Positions 25,919 through 34,997 of a stretch of DNA of 64,000 nucleotides are shown here, piece after piece. Made by a program: the position numbers and the translations under genes. The stretch comes from Deltaproteobacteria bacterium (GTDB lineage: Bacteria > Desulfobacterota > Desulfomonilia > UBA1062), in assembly GCA_018433085.1 (NCBI GenBank), contig JAHDRW010000013.1:124001-188000 (forward strand), in the 5' to 3' direction. Within the stretch, counting starts at the first letter, position 1; each line of letters opens with the position of its first letter. The notes beneath the pieces are model-generated. The model searched no databases, was not told where the DNA came from, and saw nothing but the letters and a program-made list of their open reading frames with translations.

Positions 25919-26674
25919 ATGGGGACGAGCATGGGCAGTGAAGCAAAAACCGCTGTCGTGACCGGCGGCGCCCGCGGCATCGGCAGGGCCATAGCGGAGA
26001 GGCTCTTACGCGAAGGATACCGGGTGCTGATCTTCGACGTGGACCGGCAGACCGGGACCAGCACGGCCTCAGATCTCGATACGTTAGGCAGGGCCGTATT
26101 CTATCATGTGGACGTAGGCGATGAGACATCGGTCAGGACCGCCTTCGAAGGCATGGCCGGGCGCGGACACGCGCCCATCGATGCGGTGGTGAACAATGCG
26201 GGCATCCCGCAGCCCTACGGCGACCCTATCCAGAGCCTCGACATTGCGCGGTGGAATCTCTATCTGGCCGTCAATCTCACCTCGGTGGTGCTGTCGGCCA
26301 AGTATGCCCACCCCCTGTTCCGCGGGGGCAGAGGTGCGATCGTCAACATCGCCTCCACGCGGTTTCTCCAGTCGGAGCGGAACACCTTCGCCTACACGGC
26401 GTCCAAGGGGGGCATGGTCTCACTCACGCACAGCCTCGCTGTCAGCCTGGGACCGGAAATCCGGGTAAACTGTGTCAGCCCTGGATGGATCCACACCCGC
26501 GATGACCTCCTGTCCCCCGAGGATCACGCCCAGCACCCAGCAGGCAGGGTGGGAAGACCGGAAGACATCGCCTCCCTCGTCTCCTGGCTGGTCTCCGACC
26601 AGGCCGGTTTCGTCACGGGCCAGAACTTCATCGCAGACGGCGGCATGACCCGGAAAATGATCTACGCCGACTGA
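25919..26674 (+). CDS. Short-chain dehydrogenase/reductase (SDR)
   Basis: A 251-residue classical SDR. The NAD(P)-binding TGGARGIGRA (15-24), NNAG (92-95), catalytic Ser146 and the YxxxK pair Tyr159/Lys163 (AYTASKGG) are all present, and PGWIHT follows at the expected place. It should oxidise or reduce a hydroxyl/carbonyl using NAD(P)H in the cytoplasm; 3-ketoacyl and glucose-dehydrogenase relatives are the nearest in style, but the substrate is not predictable. Start at 25919 has GAGGAGGG 5 nt upstream. The anion permease gene follows after about 108 bp. Confidence 0.9.
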   Translation: MGTSMGSEAKTAVVTGGARGIGRAIAERLLREGYRVLIFDVDRQTGTSTASDLDTLGRAVFYHVDVGDETSVRTAFEGMAGRGHAPIDAVVNNAGIPQPYGDPIQSLDIARWNLYLAVNLTSVVLSAKYAHPLFRGGRGAIVNIASTRFLQSERNTFAYTASKGGMVSLTHSLAVSLGPEIRVNCVSPGWIHTRDDLLSPEDHAQHPAGRVGRPEDIASLVSWLVSDQAGFVTGQNFIADGGMTRKMIYAD

Positions 26675-26782
26675 TCCTTTTGGGGACGGGTTCACATTTC
26701 CCCCCGCCGACCCCTCTCTTCCATGAAAGATCCTTTGTTTTTCGCTATTGCACTCGCCCGGTTGCTGGAATAATGTACGGCC

Positions 26783-28009
26783 ATGGCGCAGGCAGTGGTG
26801 GCTGTCTTCATCGTGGTGTACATCGGTATGCTGCTGGGGAGGCTCCCGCGACTTCAGCTCGATCGGACCGGAGTGGCCCTGCTGGGCGCCATCGCGCTCA
26901 TCTCGGGGGGCGCCCTGAGCCTGAATCAGGCGGCAAAATCCATCGACCTCTCCACTATCACGCTGCTTTTCGCCTTCATGGTGATCTCCGCGCAATTGCG
27001 TCTGGGGGGATTCTATACCCGGACCGCGGAAGCCGTGACCTCTCTGAAAACCTCGCCTTCCCTGCTTCTGGCCGCGGTCATACTCCTCACCGGCGTGCTT
27101 TCTGCAGTGTTCATGAACGATATCGTCTGCCTTGCGCTGCCGCCGGTCCTCATCCAGACCTGCAGACACCGCGGGCTCGACCCCGTGCCCTATCTCCTGG
27201 CGGTTGCATGCGCGGCCAATGTCGGTTCCGCCGCCACCCTCATCGGAAACCCGCAAAACATCCTCATCGGCCAGACCCTGGGGCTCTCTTTCTCCGGCTA
27301 TCTCCTCATGGCCGGCATCCCCTCGCTCCTGGGCCTGGCGATCGTCTGGACGGTCATCACCTGGCAGTACCGTGCGCGGTGGCACAAGGGTGAATGCGGC
27401 CCGGAGGAACTCCCCGACGATCTCCAGCCGTGGAACGGCTGGGAATCGTTCAAGGCCCTGTCCATAGCGGGACTGCTCTTCGTCGTCTTTCTTTTCACCG
27501 GCCTGCCGAGGGACATCGCGGCGCTGGCAGCGGCGGGCCTGCTCCTCATGAGCCGCAAGCTGCATTCGCGCACCATGCTGGGCCTGGTTGACTGGCAGGT
27601 GCTGGTGCTCTTCTGCGGGCTCTTCGTCGTCAACCACGCCCTCGCGCTGACCGGGGTACCCGAGCTGGTGATGAGCAAACTGCTCGGGCGGGGAATCGAT
27701 CTCGCTCATCCCGGGTGGCTCTTTTCCATCACGGTCCTGCTCAGCAACGCCGTATCCAACGTGCCCGCCACCATGCTCCTGCTGCCCGTTGCGAGCCACC
27801 CCCTCGCCGGTCCGATCCTGGCGTTGAGCAGCACCTTTGCAGGCAATCTCCTCATCGTGGGCAGCATCGCGAACATCATCGTGGTGGAATCGGCGGCGAC
27901 TCACGGTATCCGCATCAGCTGGCGCAATCACGCCCCTACAGGCGTCATCGTTACGGTGCTGACCCTGGCTGTCGCAGCCCTTACCCTGTGGCTCTGGCCT
28001 TTCGTATGA
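26783..28009 (+). CDS. ArsB/SLC13-type anion permease
   Basis: A 408-residue inner-membrane protein with ten or more hydrophobic helices. Signature segments of the ion-transporter superfamily are the re-entrant-loop phrases MNDIVCLALPPVL and, in the second half, LSNAVSNVPATMLLLP, with GNPQNILIGQ between them. It belongs to the citrate/arsenite/Na+ antiporter (CitMHS/ArsB/NhaD) group. No arsenic genes are nearby, so substrate and coupling ion remain open: organic anion, sulfate or arsenite are all possible. Confidence 0.85.
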   Translation: MAQAVVAVFIVVYIGMLLGRLPRLQLDRTGVALLGAIALISGGALSLNQAAKSIDLSTITLLFAFMVISAQLRLGGFYTRTAEAVTSLKTSPSLLLAAVILLTGVLSAVFMNDIVCLALPPVLIQTCRHRGLDPVPYLLAVACAANVGSAATLIGNPQNILIGQTLGLSFSGYLLMAGIPSLLGLAIVWTVITWQYRARWHKGECGPEELPDDLQPWNGWESFKALSIAGLLFVVFLFTGLPRDIAALAAAGLLLMSRKLHSRTMLGLVDWQVLVLFCGLFVVNHALALTGVPELVMSKLLGRGIDLAHPGWLFSITVLLSNAVSNVPATMLLLPVASHPLAGPILALSSTFAGNLLIVGSIANIIVVESAATHGIRISWRNHAPTGVIVTVLTLAVAALTLWLWPFV

Positions 28010-28066
28010 AAATCACCGCAGACGGGCATTAAACCCTCTTGCTGTGCCTCTACGCTGTTTTTTGAC

Positions 28067-28094
28067 TTGACATTCCAGTCGGATATGGTAATGT
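28067..28094 (+). promoter_or_regulatory. Candidate promoter for the DEAD-box helicase gene
   Basis: A perfect -35 TTGACA (28067-28072) is followed after 16 bases by TAATGT (28089-28094). Transcription would start near 28101, leaving about 75 nt of leader, which is AT-rich. Confidence 0.5.
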
Positions 28095-28176
28095 TCCTGA
28101 ACGAAACAGAATATTGTTCATGAAATCAGGTACAATTTGTCGATAAAAACTTAACATTTCCTACCAAGGAGTCTGA

Positions 28177-29388
28177 ATGCAATTTACCGAGTTACCACTT
28201 GACGAACGGATTCTGCATGGAATCCGCGACGCCGGCTTCACCGAATGCACACCGGTACAGGAAGCCACCTTCAAACACAGTCTGACCGGAATCGATGTGT
28301 GCTCCCAGTCCCAGACCGGGACCGGAAAGACTGCAGCGTATCTCATCACCATCTTCAAGAACCTGCGCCACCTCAAGGGAAAGAAGGCGCTCATCATCGT
28401 TCCCACCCGGGAACTCGCCACCCAGGTGGAAAAGGAGGCAGAGCTTCTGGGAGCCCACCTCGACTACAAGGTCGCCTGCATCTACGGCGGCGTGGGGTAC
28501 AAAACCCAGGAGCGGCAGCTCAAGGAGGGTGCGACGATCATCGTGGGTACCCCGGGCAGGCTCCTGGACTTTCACCAGTCCCGCAGGCTGAACTTCCGTG
28601 ATGTGGGCATTGTCGTGATCGACGAGGCGGACCGCCTTTTCGACATGGGGTTCATCCCCGACCTGAGGAAGATGCTCCGGGCCATGCCCCCTGCAGACAA
28701 GCGCCAGACCATGCTCTTCAGCGCGACCTTGAGCTTCCTGGTCAAGGAACTCGCCTGGCGGTTCATGAACCAACCCGCCGAGGTCGAGATCGCCCCGGAG
28801 CACCTCACCGTGGATACGGTGACCCAGGTGCTCTATCACGTGAGCAATGAAGAGAAATTTCCCCTTCTCTTGGGAGTCCTGGCGCAGGAACAGCCGAAAA
28901 ACTGCCTGATTTTCACCAACATGAAGCAGACCACGGTGGATATCGCGCGTCGGCTCACGCGGAACGGGCTGAGCTGTGAGTTCATCACCGGCGATCTCCC
29001 CCAGAAGGAGCGGCTCAAGGTGATCGAGGGCATCAAGTCGGGCAGGATCCGCCTTCTGGTGGCAACAAACGTCGCCTCCCGCGGCCTGCACGTGGACGAT
29101 CTCGACCTGGTCATCAACTACGACCTGCCGGAAGACTGCGAAGACTATGTCCACCGGATCGGCAGAACCGCTCGTGCGGGCAAGCAGGGGAAGGCAGTAT
29201 CACTGGCCTGCGAACGTTATGTTTATGCCCTGGAGTCCATCGAGAAATACCTCGGCATGAAAATCCCTGTGATCTGGCCGGATGAGAGCATCTATGCCGA
29301 AGACAAGAGCAGAGCGCAGAGACCCTCCAGAGGCAACCGCAAGAGGTTCCGCCCACGGGAGAAGAAGAGCGCGCATGCATCACGCTAA
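28177..29388 (+). CDS. DEAD-box ATP-dependent RNA helicase
   Basis: A 403-residue two-lobe helicase. Q-motif GFTECTPVQ, motif I SQTGTGKT, PTRELA, GTPGR, the DEAD box in VIDEADRLF, SAT, then in lobe two NVASRGLHVDDLDLVINYD and HRIGRTARAG are all in order. A basic C-terminal tail (RPSRGNRKRFRPREKK) probably binds RNA. Length and tail fit the RhlB/RhlE group, which unwinds RNA in decay, ribosome assembly or cold adaptation. Start ATG follows AAGGAG. A promoter-like pair and an AT-rich leader precede it. Confidence 0.93.
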   Translation: MQFTELPLDERILHGIRDAGFTECTPVQEATFKHSLTGIDVCSQSQTGTGKTAAYLITIFKNLRHLKGKKALIIVPTRELATQVEKEAELLGAHLDYKVACIYGGVGYKTQERQLKEGATIIVGTPGRLLDFHQSRRLNFRDVGIVVIDEADRLFDMGFIPDLRKMLRAMPPADKRQTMLFSATLSFLVKELAWRFMNQPAEVEIAPEHLTVDTVTQVLYHVSNEEKFPLLLGVLAQEQPKNCLIFTNMKQTTVDIARRLTRNGLSCEFITGDLPQKERLKVIEGIKSGRIRLLVATNVASRGLHVDDLDLVINYDLPEDCEDYVHRIGRTARAGKQGKAVSLACERYVYALESIEKYLGMKIPVIWPDESIYAEDKSRAQRPSRGNRKRFRPREKKSAHASR

Positions 29389-29442
29389 AACCGCGGTCCC
29401 TTTCAGCACGGTCTTACCCGGCCGGCACCTGATCTGATCCAT

Positions 29443-29468
29443 GCACCCCGTTGACGGCAGCGGGGTGC
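29443..29468. terminator. Possible terminator hairpin after the helicase gene
   Basis: An 8-bp perfect stem GCACCCCG / CGGGGTGC around a 10-base loop lies 55 bases after the helicase stop. No T tract follows. It lies between convergent genes. Confidence 0.35.
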
Positions 29469-29647
29469 CCGATACAACGCTTCCCAGAACCTTTCCCGCC
29501 CCTCCACCCATGCGGCTCGTCTGTCTCCTCCGTCAACATGCTGCTACACGGACACCTTTTCCCCATGATGCAGAATGACTTTCCCGGGAAGATTTTTCTG
29601 TCCTGTGCCGCCCATGACCGGGAGGTTTTATATGTCGTCCGATGCAG

Positions 29648-30709
29648 TCACTGTCTGACAACGATCAGGTGAGATATCCCCCAGATACTCCTGTCGATGA
29701 AGTAATCATTGGTGCAGGCCAGCATCGTGTCCCCCGTGCGGAAAGAGCCGTCAACGGTGTCGATCAGGACCATTGCATTGCCGCTCGACGTGGTGAAGAT
29801 CTCCCTTCCGGAAAACAGGCACCGGTACCCGTCACAGGATACGAACAGAAATAGATCGTTGGAAGAAAACCCCTGGACATTCTTTTCAATAAAGGAACGG
29901 AGCTCATATCCTTCCACAGTCGATATGCCCTTGAACCCCTGACCGTGGCCCACCCTGACCCAGGTGGTCCGGGGCGACCTCGAAACCCCCTGAAAACTCG
30001 CGGGATATGCCTGCACCCCGTCCATGACCGTGATCGTTTCGGGCGTGCACTCATACCCTCTTCTGCGCGGGGGTAGACGTTTCTCATCCACCTCGGGCAC
30101 CGAGAGAACGACGGAGGCCACGTTGTCGAGATACCTTGCCGTGTCGGCATCCCGCGGGGCTATGAGCCGGAGCCCTGCAAGGGGTCCTTTGCGCACGTTG
30201 AGGGCATAGCTTTCCGGATCTTTGGTGGGCAACAGTTCTTCCCGGTGAAATGCCAGGGTGACGGGGGAATCGTCGTCCGCCATAAGGATCTCTCCATAGC
30301 TGAATACCGCCTTCTGCCCGGAGTCCGAAACAAAGGTCACGAGGAAATCCGTAGGGAAGTTCCTGGATGAATCTTCCGGGAACGACGGGGCCACGCCTTC
30401 GAGAATATTGAACACCGGTATGCCCACATAGATGTAAGCGCCCAGAAAATCGCCCCGGGACGATAGCTCTCTCGTCCGTATCCTCGTGGTGGCGAAAGCC
30501 CGCAGGCTGGACGACGAAAAGCGGTAGGTCTGCTTCACCCTCCCGGTGACCTCGAGGCCGAAACCCCGGGGCACTGTCCGGACCGTTGCAAGCGGTGTAG
30601 CCCCCGTGACCGTTACGGCGTTATAGTAATCGTGATGGGCGGTACGGTAGACGATGAATACTGCGGCCGCCAGCGCCATGATGTAAACGAGACCGTGCCA
30701 TATCTTCAT
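29648..30709 (-). CDS. Membrane-anchored protein with two tandem sulfite-oxidase-fold-like domains
   Basis: A 353-residue protein with one N-terminal membrane helix (about 5-20); the rest is extracytoplasmic. Two halves share a pattern: first half GLEVTGRV..., FLGAYIYVGIPVFNILEG, SDSGQKAVFSYGEILM, then GLRLI and VASVVLS; second half FKGISTVEGYELRSFIEK, SCDGYRCLFSGREIF, then GDTMLA and ISHLIVV. This suggests an internal duplication of a molybdopterin-oxidoreductase-type (sulfite oxidase fold) domain, though the Mo-binding cysteine is not apparent. The start at 30709 has AAAGG 8 nt upstream. A tungstate/molybdate transporter operon lies on the opposite strand 1.4 kb away. Function unknown. Confidence 0.6.
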   Translation of the reverse strand: MKIWHGLVYIMALAAAVFIVYRTAHHDYYNAVTVTGATPLATVRTVPRGFGLEVTGRVKQTYRFSSSSLRAFATTRIRTRELSSRGDFLGAYIYVGIPVFNILEGVAPSFPEDSSRNFPTDFLVTFVSDSGQKAVFSYGEILMADDDSPVTLAFHREELLPTKDPESYALNVRKGPLAGLRLIAPRDADTARYLDNVASVVLSVPEVDEKRLPPRRRGYECTPETITVMDGVQAYPASFQGVSRSPRTTWVRVGHGQGFKGISTVEGYELRSFIEKNVQGFSSNDLFLFVSCDGYRCLFSGREIFTTSSGNAMVLIDTVDGSFRTGDTMLACTNDYFIDRSIWGISHLIVVRQ

Positions 30710-31110
30710 TATCATTACCTTTTTATCGAATATTCTCTGACGATCGTAAAGATCACCGGATACATTCTGAATTATATATGGAATAACATATTACTATGAT
30801 TTGAACAATAACGGGAATCAGCAATAGTTTTGTGCTTGATTCTGCATATAAATTAATACATACTCTCAGGCATCCCAGCCGTTGCCGGTGAAGAAAACGT
30901 TCGGGCAGCGGCAGGGAACATCCGTATTGGTCGGGTCGCTCTTTTATCTCTTATCCACCTATCCACCGGGCGTCCACGACCCATTTTCCCGGGGTATCGG
31001 GGCGCACGCCCGAGGGACTTTTCGAGGATGGAGCGGATACCCTGGACCACCCGGTCGTTTCGTGCCGGGTGCTCAAGAACGATAAGACAAAACTCCCGCT
31101 GGAGGAAACC
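30710..31110. other. AT-rich divergent intergenic region before the methyltransferase gene
   Basis: Positions 30716-30870 are much more AT-rich than the surroundings and must hold promoters in both directions (for example TTGATT 17 bases before CATACT on the plus strand near 30840-30866). From about 30960 to 31110 the methyltransferase frame stays open upstream without a usable ribosome site. I see no separate gene. Confidence 0.4.
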
Positions 31111-31956
31111 GTGGAACCGACAACCGACTGGCTGCTTCTCTGGAGACAGATCGTTGAGGAGCACGAGAAATCACATGAAAGCAACTCAAGGCGAAAAAAG
31201 GATGTATGGAAAGGCCGCGCTGCACGCTTCGACAAAAACGTGAAGAAGCGCTGGACCAGACCTGATTCGAGCAGAAGCTTCATCCTGGGAAGGCTAAAAG
31301 CGAACCCGGGAGCCACGGTCCTGGACGTCGGTGCCGGGACCGGCGCGTGGACCTGTATCATGGCGCCCGAAGCAGGCAGGGTGGTTGCCGTGGAGCCATC
31401 GGAGTCCATGGCGTCGATCCTGGAGCAAAACGTCCGGGACCTGGGACTGAACAACGTGGACATCATCCGGGAAGCATGGCCGGAGGCCGATACGGGGTTG
31501 TGCGATTTTTCCCTGTGCTCGCACGCCATGTACGGCTGTCCCGACTTCAGGGGGTTCATCTCGCGGATGGAGGAGGTGACAGAGAAGACCTGTTTTCTTC
31601 TCATGAAGATGCCTGCCATGGACGGGGTCATGGCAGAGGCGGCCATGCGGGTCTGGGGCCATCCCTATGACAGTCCGAATTTCCAGATCGCCTATAACGC
31701 GCTGATGCAGATGGGCCTCTACCCGAACGTGCTCATGGAGGACGCCGGAGAGTGGGCCCCCTGGACCCACGGAAGCATCGATGAGGCCCTCGACGATGTC
31801 AAGCGCAGGCTCGGGCTCAAAGACGACGAGTCCCACGACGGGTTTCTCCGCAGTCTTCTGGAAAGAAGGCTCAAACTTACCAATGGCAGGTACGTGTGGC
31901 CCAGAGGCGTGCGAACCGCCCTGATATACTGGGATACGGAGCAAACCCCTGCATGA
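31111..31956 (+). CDS. Class I SAM-dependent methyltransferase
   Basis: A 281-residue protein. Motif I VLDVGAGTGAW, the acidic VVAVEPSESM for the SAM ribose, and later LLMKMP are typical of class I methyltransferases. An N-terminal charged helix (TDWLLLWRQIVEEHEKS, then RKKDVWKGRAARFD) precedes the core and is typical of small-molecule methyltransferases. GTG at 31111 was chosen because GGAGG lies 5 nt upstream; an earlier GTG at 31069 lacks this. It lies 93 bp before wtpA on the same strand, so it may be part of the tungstate/molybdate transporter transcript. The substrate is unknown. Confidence 0.8.
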   Translation: MEPTTDWLLLWRQIVEEHEKSHESNSRRKKDVWKGRAARFDKNVKKRWTRPDSSRSFILGRLKANPGATVLDVGAGTGAWTCIMAPEAGRVVAVEPSESMASILEQNVRDLGLNNVDIIREAWPEADTGLCDFSLCSHAMYGCPDFRGFISRMEEVTEKTCFLLMKMPAMDGVMAEAAMRVWGHPYDSPNFQIAYNALMQMGLYPNVLMEDAGEWAPWTHGSIDEALDDVKRRLGLKDDESHDGFLRSLLERRLKLTNGRYVWPRGVRTALIYWDTEQTPA

Positions 31957-32049
31957 GAGAGGCATGAGTCACACGAACGGCGCCGTCATGTTTTCCGTAC
32001 CGAAGGATACAAAAGGATTTTTCAAAAAATAAGAAGAGGAGAATGGATT

Positions 32050-33039
32050 ATGAAAACTGCTTTTATTCAGAAGGCTTGTCTATTGCTCGCGACCCTGGTC
32101 GTCATGACATTCGTGGCATCCCCTCATGCCCTGGCAGAACCGAAGGGGGTCGTGGTCATGTTCCACGCGGGAAGTCTGACCATGCCCTTCGAGGTCATGG
32201 AGAAGGCCTTCGAGGCCAGGTATCCGGGCGTGGACCTTCAGCGCGAGGCGAGCGGCAGCCAGGCCGCGGCGCGCAAGGTCACCGACCTCAACCGTCCGTG
32301 CGACATCATGGCGTCCGCTGATTTCAAGGTGATCGACAAGCTTCTCATACCCGCGTACGCCGACTGGAACGTCCGGTTCGCCACCAATCAGCTCGTGCTC
32401 TGCTACACGGACAAGAGCAGGTTCGCGGAAAAGATCAATGCAGACAACTGGTTCGATATCCTTCAGGAAAAAGGCGTCATCTGGGGCCACTCGGATCCGA
32501 ACCTCGACCCCTGCGGGTACCGTTCTCTCATGGTGCTCCAACTCGCAGAGAAGCACTACGGCAAGCCCGGTCTGTATGATGCCATGCTCGCGAACCGCCC
32601 GCTTGAGAACGTCAGGCCCAAATCGGTAGAGCTCATTTCTCTGCTCCAGAGCGCGAATATGGACTATGCGTGGGAATATCTCTCCGTGGCCGTGCAGCAC
32701 GGGCTGAAGTATGTGGTCCTCCCCGAGAAGATCAACTTGGGCAACTACCAGCTCGATCCGTTCTATTCGCAGGCCGTGGTCAAGGTTACGGGCAAGAAGC
32801 CCGGGGAGTTCATGGATATGAAGGGTGAATCGGTCACCTATGGGGTCACCCTTATCAAGAACGCACCGAACAGAGAGGCGGCCGTTGCCTTTCTCGAGTA
32901 CATGCTCGACCCCGAAGGCGGGATGAAGGTCCTTGCGGACCAGGGCCAGCCTCCCTTTGTTCCGGGACGGGTACCCAGTGCCGAGATGAAGGCGCTTCTG
33001 CCCGATGGGCTGAAAGGCCTCGTCGAGGTCAGGGACTAG
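32050..33039 (+). CDS. wtpA: Tungstate/molybdate ABC transporter, substrate-binding protein
   Basis: A 329-residue periplasmic protein with a Sec signal peptide (cleavage probably after ALA, residue 29). The mature part begins [14 protein letters not shown] and contains [24 protein letters not shown] and [14 protein letters not shown], which are signatures of the WtpA/ModA-like family that binds tungstate or molybdate oxyanions. The WtpA branch, rather than ModA, is suggested by the FHAGSL and DPCGYR segments. It is the first gene of a three-gene transporter operon; ribosome site GAGGAG is 8 nt before ATG. These metals feed molybdopterin/tungstopterin enzymes. Confidence 0.87.
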   Translation: MKTAFIQKACLLLATLVVMTFVASPHALAEPKGVVVMFHAGSLTMPFEVMEKAFEARYPGVDLQREASGSQAAARKVTDLNRPCDIMASADFKVIDKLLIPAYADWNVRFATNQLVLCYTDKSRFAEKINADNWFDILQEKGVIWGHSDPNLDPCGYRSLMVLQLAEKHYGKPGLYDAMLANRPLENVRPKSVELISLLQSANMDYAWEYLSVAVQHGLKYVVLPEKINLGNYQLDPFYSQAVVKVTGKKPGEFMDMKGESVTYGVTLIKNAPNREAAVAFLEYMLDPEGGMKVLADQGQPPFVPGRVPSAEMKALLPDGLKGLVEVRD

Positions 33040-33050
33040 AGGAGATCGTC

Positions 33051-33836
33051 ATGGTGAGGAGGGAGCCGTTTTACTGGGTTTCGGTATCCTGCGGCATCAT
33101 GGTCCTGGCGCTCATTCTTCTGCCGCTCATGGAGATGCTGACGGCTCCCTCCGGCGCCATGCTGAAGGAGGCACTCCACGATCCCGCTGTCGTACGTTCG
33201 ATCCGGCTGAGCATAACCACGGCCCTCTCGGCCGCCTGCATATCCTTCGTGATCGGGACCCCGCTTGCCTATGTGCTCGCCCGTTCTCAGTTCAGGGGAA
33301 AGCACGTCATCGAGGGAATCATCGACCTGCCCATCGTGATCCCGCACCCCGTGGTCGGGATCGCCATCCTGAGCGTGGCCGGCAGGAACCACTGGCTGGG
33401 GAACTTCATGAGCGAGCTCGGTATCAGGATCATGGGCAGCACCACCGGAATCATCGTCGTGCTGACCTTTGTGGGCATGCCCTTTTATATCAATGCGCTC
33501 AAGTCGGGTATCGAGGCCATCTCGCCCCGGCTGGAGAACGTATCGCGAAGCCTGGGCGCATCCATGTGGAGCACCTTTGCCCGGATCACGCTCCCCCTTG
33601 CCTGGCGCAGCGTCCTGGTCGGATTCATCATGTGCTGCGCGCGCGCCATCAGCGAGTTCGGGGCCGTGGTCGTGGTCGCCTACCATCCGATGATCGCGCC
33701 CGTGCTCATCTACGAGCGCTACGAGGGCTACGGCCTCAAGTATTCCCAGCCCGTGGCCGTGTGGCTGGTGCTCGTGTGCCTGACGCTTTTCCTGCTGCTG
33801 AGAATCCTCGCACTCCCCGGAAAGAAGGCATCATGA
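33051..33836 (+). CDS. wtpB: Tungstate/molybdate ABC transporter, permease
   Basis: A 261-residue inner-membrane protein with about six helices and the EAA-like loop VSRSLGASMWSTFARITLPLAWRS that docks onto the ATPase. The order binding protein - permease - ATPase and the C-terminal ISEFGAVVVVAYHP are typical of ModB/WtpB. AGAGGAG precedes the ATG, 11 bp after wtpA. Its stop overlaps the ATPase start by 4 nt, indicating coupled translation. Confidence 0.87.
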   Translation: MVRREPFYWVSVSCGIMVLALILLPLMEMLTAPSGAMLKEALHDPAVVRSIRLSITTALSAACISFVIGTPLAYVLARSQFRGKHVIEGIIDLPIVIPHPVVGIAILSVAGRNHWLGNFMSELGIRIMGSTTGIIVVLTFVGMPFYINALKSGIEAISPRLENVSRSLGASMWSTFARITLPLAWRSVLVGFIMCCARAISEFGAVVVVAYHPMIAPVLIYERYEGYGLKYSQPVAVWLVLVCLTLFLLLRILALPGKKAS

Positions 33837-34870
33837 TCGAGATCAGAAACCTCAAGGTCCACCTCGGAGAATTCCGGCTGAAAGACATCGACCTCACCAT
33901 CGAGGACAGTGGCTTTTTCGTGCTCATGGGCCCCACGGGGGCCGGCAAGACCGTGCTGCTGGAGGCCCTCGCCGGGCTGGTGCCCGTCCTGGACGGGGGC
34001 ATCGTCATCGACGGTCGCGACGTGACCCGGCTCCCCCCGGAGAAACGCGGCGTGGGCATTATGTATCAGGACTACGCCCTGTTTCCCCACCTCACCATCG
34101 AGCACAACATCACCTACGGCCTGCGCTATCACCGGCACGACCGGCACGCGGCCCGGGAACGCTTCGAACGGCTCGTAGGCGACCTGGGCATCGCCCACCT
34201 GCTCAAAAGGCACCCGGATACCTTGAGCGGAGGTGAGCTACAGAGGGCTGCACTGGCTCGGGCCCTCATCGTCGAGCCACGCATAGTCCTCCTCGACGAA
34301 CCGCTCTCGGCCCTGGACCAGAACTTCAGGGAAGAGATCAGGCAGCTGCTCAGACAGATTCACCGCTCGCTGGGCATCACCTTCTTCATGGTCACACACG
34401 ACTTTTCGGAAGCGCTGACGCTTGCAACCCAGGCAGCCGTCATGAACAGCGGCTCCATCGTACAGACCGGTACCATAAAGGATATCTTCCAGAGGCCGGC
34501 AACCTCCTTTGTGGCGGATTTCGTGGGCATGAAAAATGTCTTCCCGGCAACGTTCAGCGGGAATGTTGCACAGGTGGGCGTCGTCTCCGTAGATGTGGCG
34601 AAACGTCACGGCAACGGAAACGGATACATAGCCATCAGGCCCGAAGATATCGTGATCAGCCTGAAACCCCTGGATTCGAGCATGCGTAACTCGTTTTCCG
34701 GCGTGATCAGGGGCATTGTAGACCAGGGATTCCTCTACGAGGTGCATATCGGGGTGCAGGACCTGACGTTCCGGTCGCTCGTCACCAAGGGCTCGGCGGT
34801 GGATCTGGGGCTGGACAGCGGCATGAGTGTCAGTCTTTCGTTCAAGTCGTCCGCCGTACACGTCTTCTGA
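33833..34870 (+). CDS. wtpC: Tungstate/molybdate ABC transporter, ATP-binding protein
   Basis: A 345-residue ABC ATPase. Walker A GPTGAGKT (33-40), Q-loop YQDYALFPH, signature LSGGELQRAA, Walker B IVLLDEPLSALD and the switch His in MVTHDF are complete. Residues ~230-345 form a C-terminal TOBE-like regulatory region (AIRPEDIVIS, VYEVHIGVQDLTFRSLVT), as in ModC/WtpC/PotA-type ATPases. The start overlaps the permease stop (ATGA). An upstream in-frame reading through the permease gene was rejected. A bidirectional terminator follows at 34935. Confidence 0.88.
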   Translation: MIEIRNLKVHLGEFRLKDIDLTIEDSGFFVLMGPTGAGKTVLLEALAGLVPVLDGGIVIDGRDVTRLPPEKRGVGIMYQDYALFPHLTIEHNITYGLRYHRHDRHAARERFERLVGDLGIAHLLKRHPDTLSGGELQRAALARALIVEPRIVLLDEPLSALDQNFREEIRQLLRQIHRSLGITFFMVTHDFSEALTLATQAAVMNSGSIVQTGTIKDIFQRPATSFVADFVGMKNVFPATFSGNVAQVGVVSVDVAKRHGNGNGYIAIRPEDIVISLKPLDSSMRNSFSGVIRGIVDQGFLYEVHIGVQDLTFRSLVTKGSAVDLGLDSGMSVSLSFKSSAVHVF

Positions 34871-34934
34871 TCGCAGCCCCTTCGGTCCAGTCCGCGTCGC
34901 TGCCGCGTATGTGTCCCCCTTCTCTTATGCGATC

Positions 34935-34966
34935 CTTTTCCGGCGGATAGCCATCCGCCGGAAAAG
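34935..34966. terminator. Bidirectional terminator-like hairpin
   Basis: A perfect 14-bp stem (CTTTTCCGGCGGAT and its complement) closes a 4-base loop, midway between the wtpC stop and the convergent transglutaminase stop. The T-rich and A-rich ends of the stem lie at its base, suiting termination in both directions. Confidence 0.8.
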
Positions 34967-34997
34967 AACGGCGGTCCGTTCGACCGGGTGCCGACAA

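Noticed and set aside
26680-26712. REP-like repeat (GGGGACGGGTTCACATTTCCCC) after the SDR gene
   Set aside because: Only one short copy with a 5-bp stem was noticed in the window, not enough to call a repeat family.
33566-34870. A longer (434-codon) start for the ABC ATPase wtpC
   Set aside because: The extra 89 codons are the permease gene in another frame; ATG at 33833 overlaps the permease stop, as expected.
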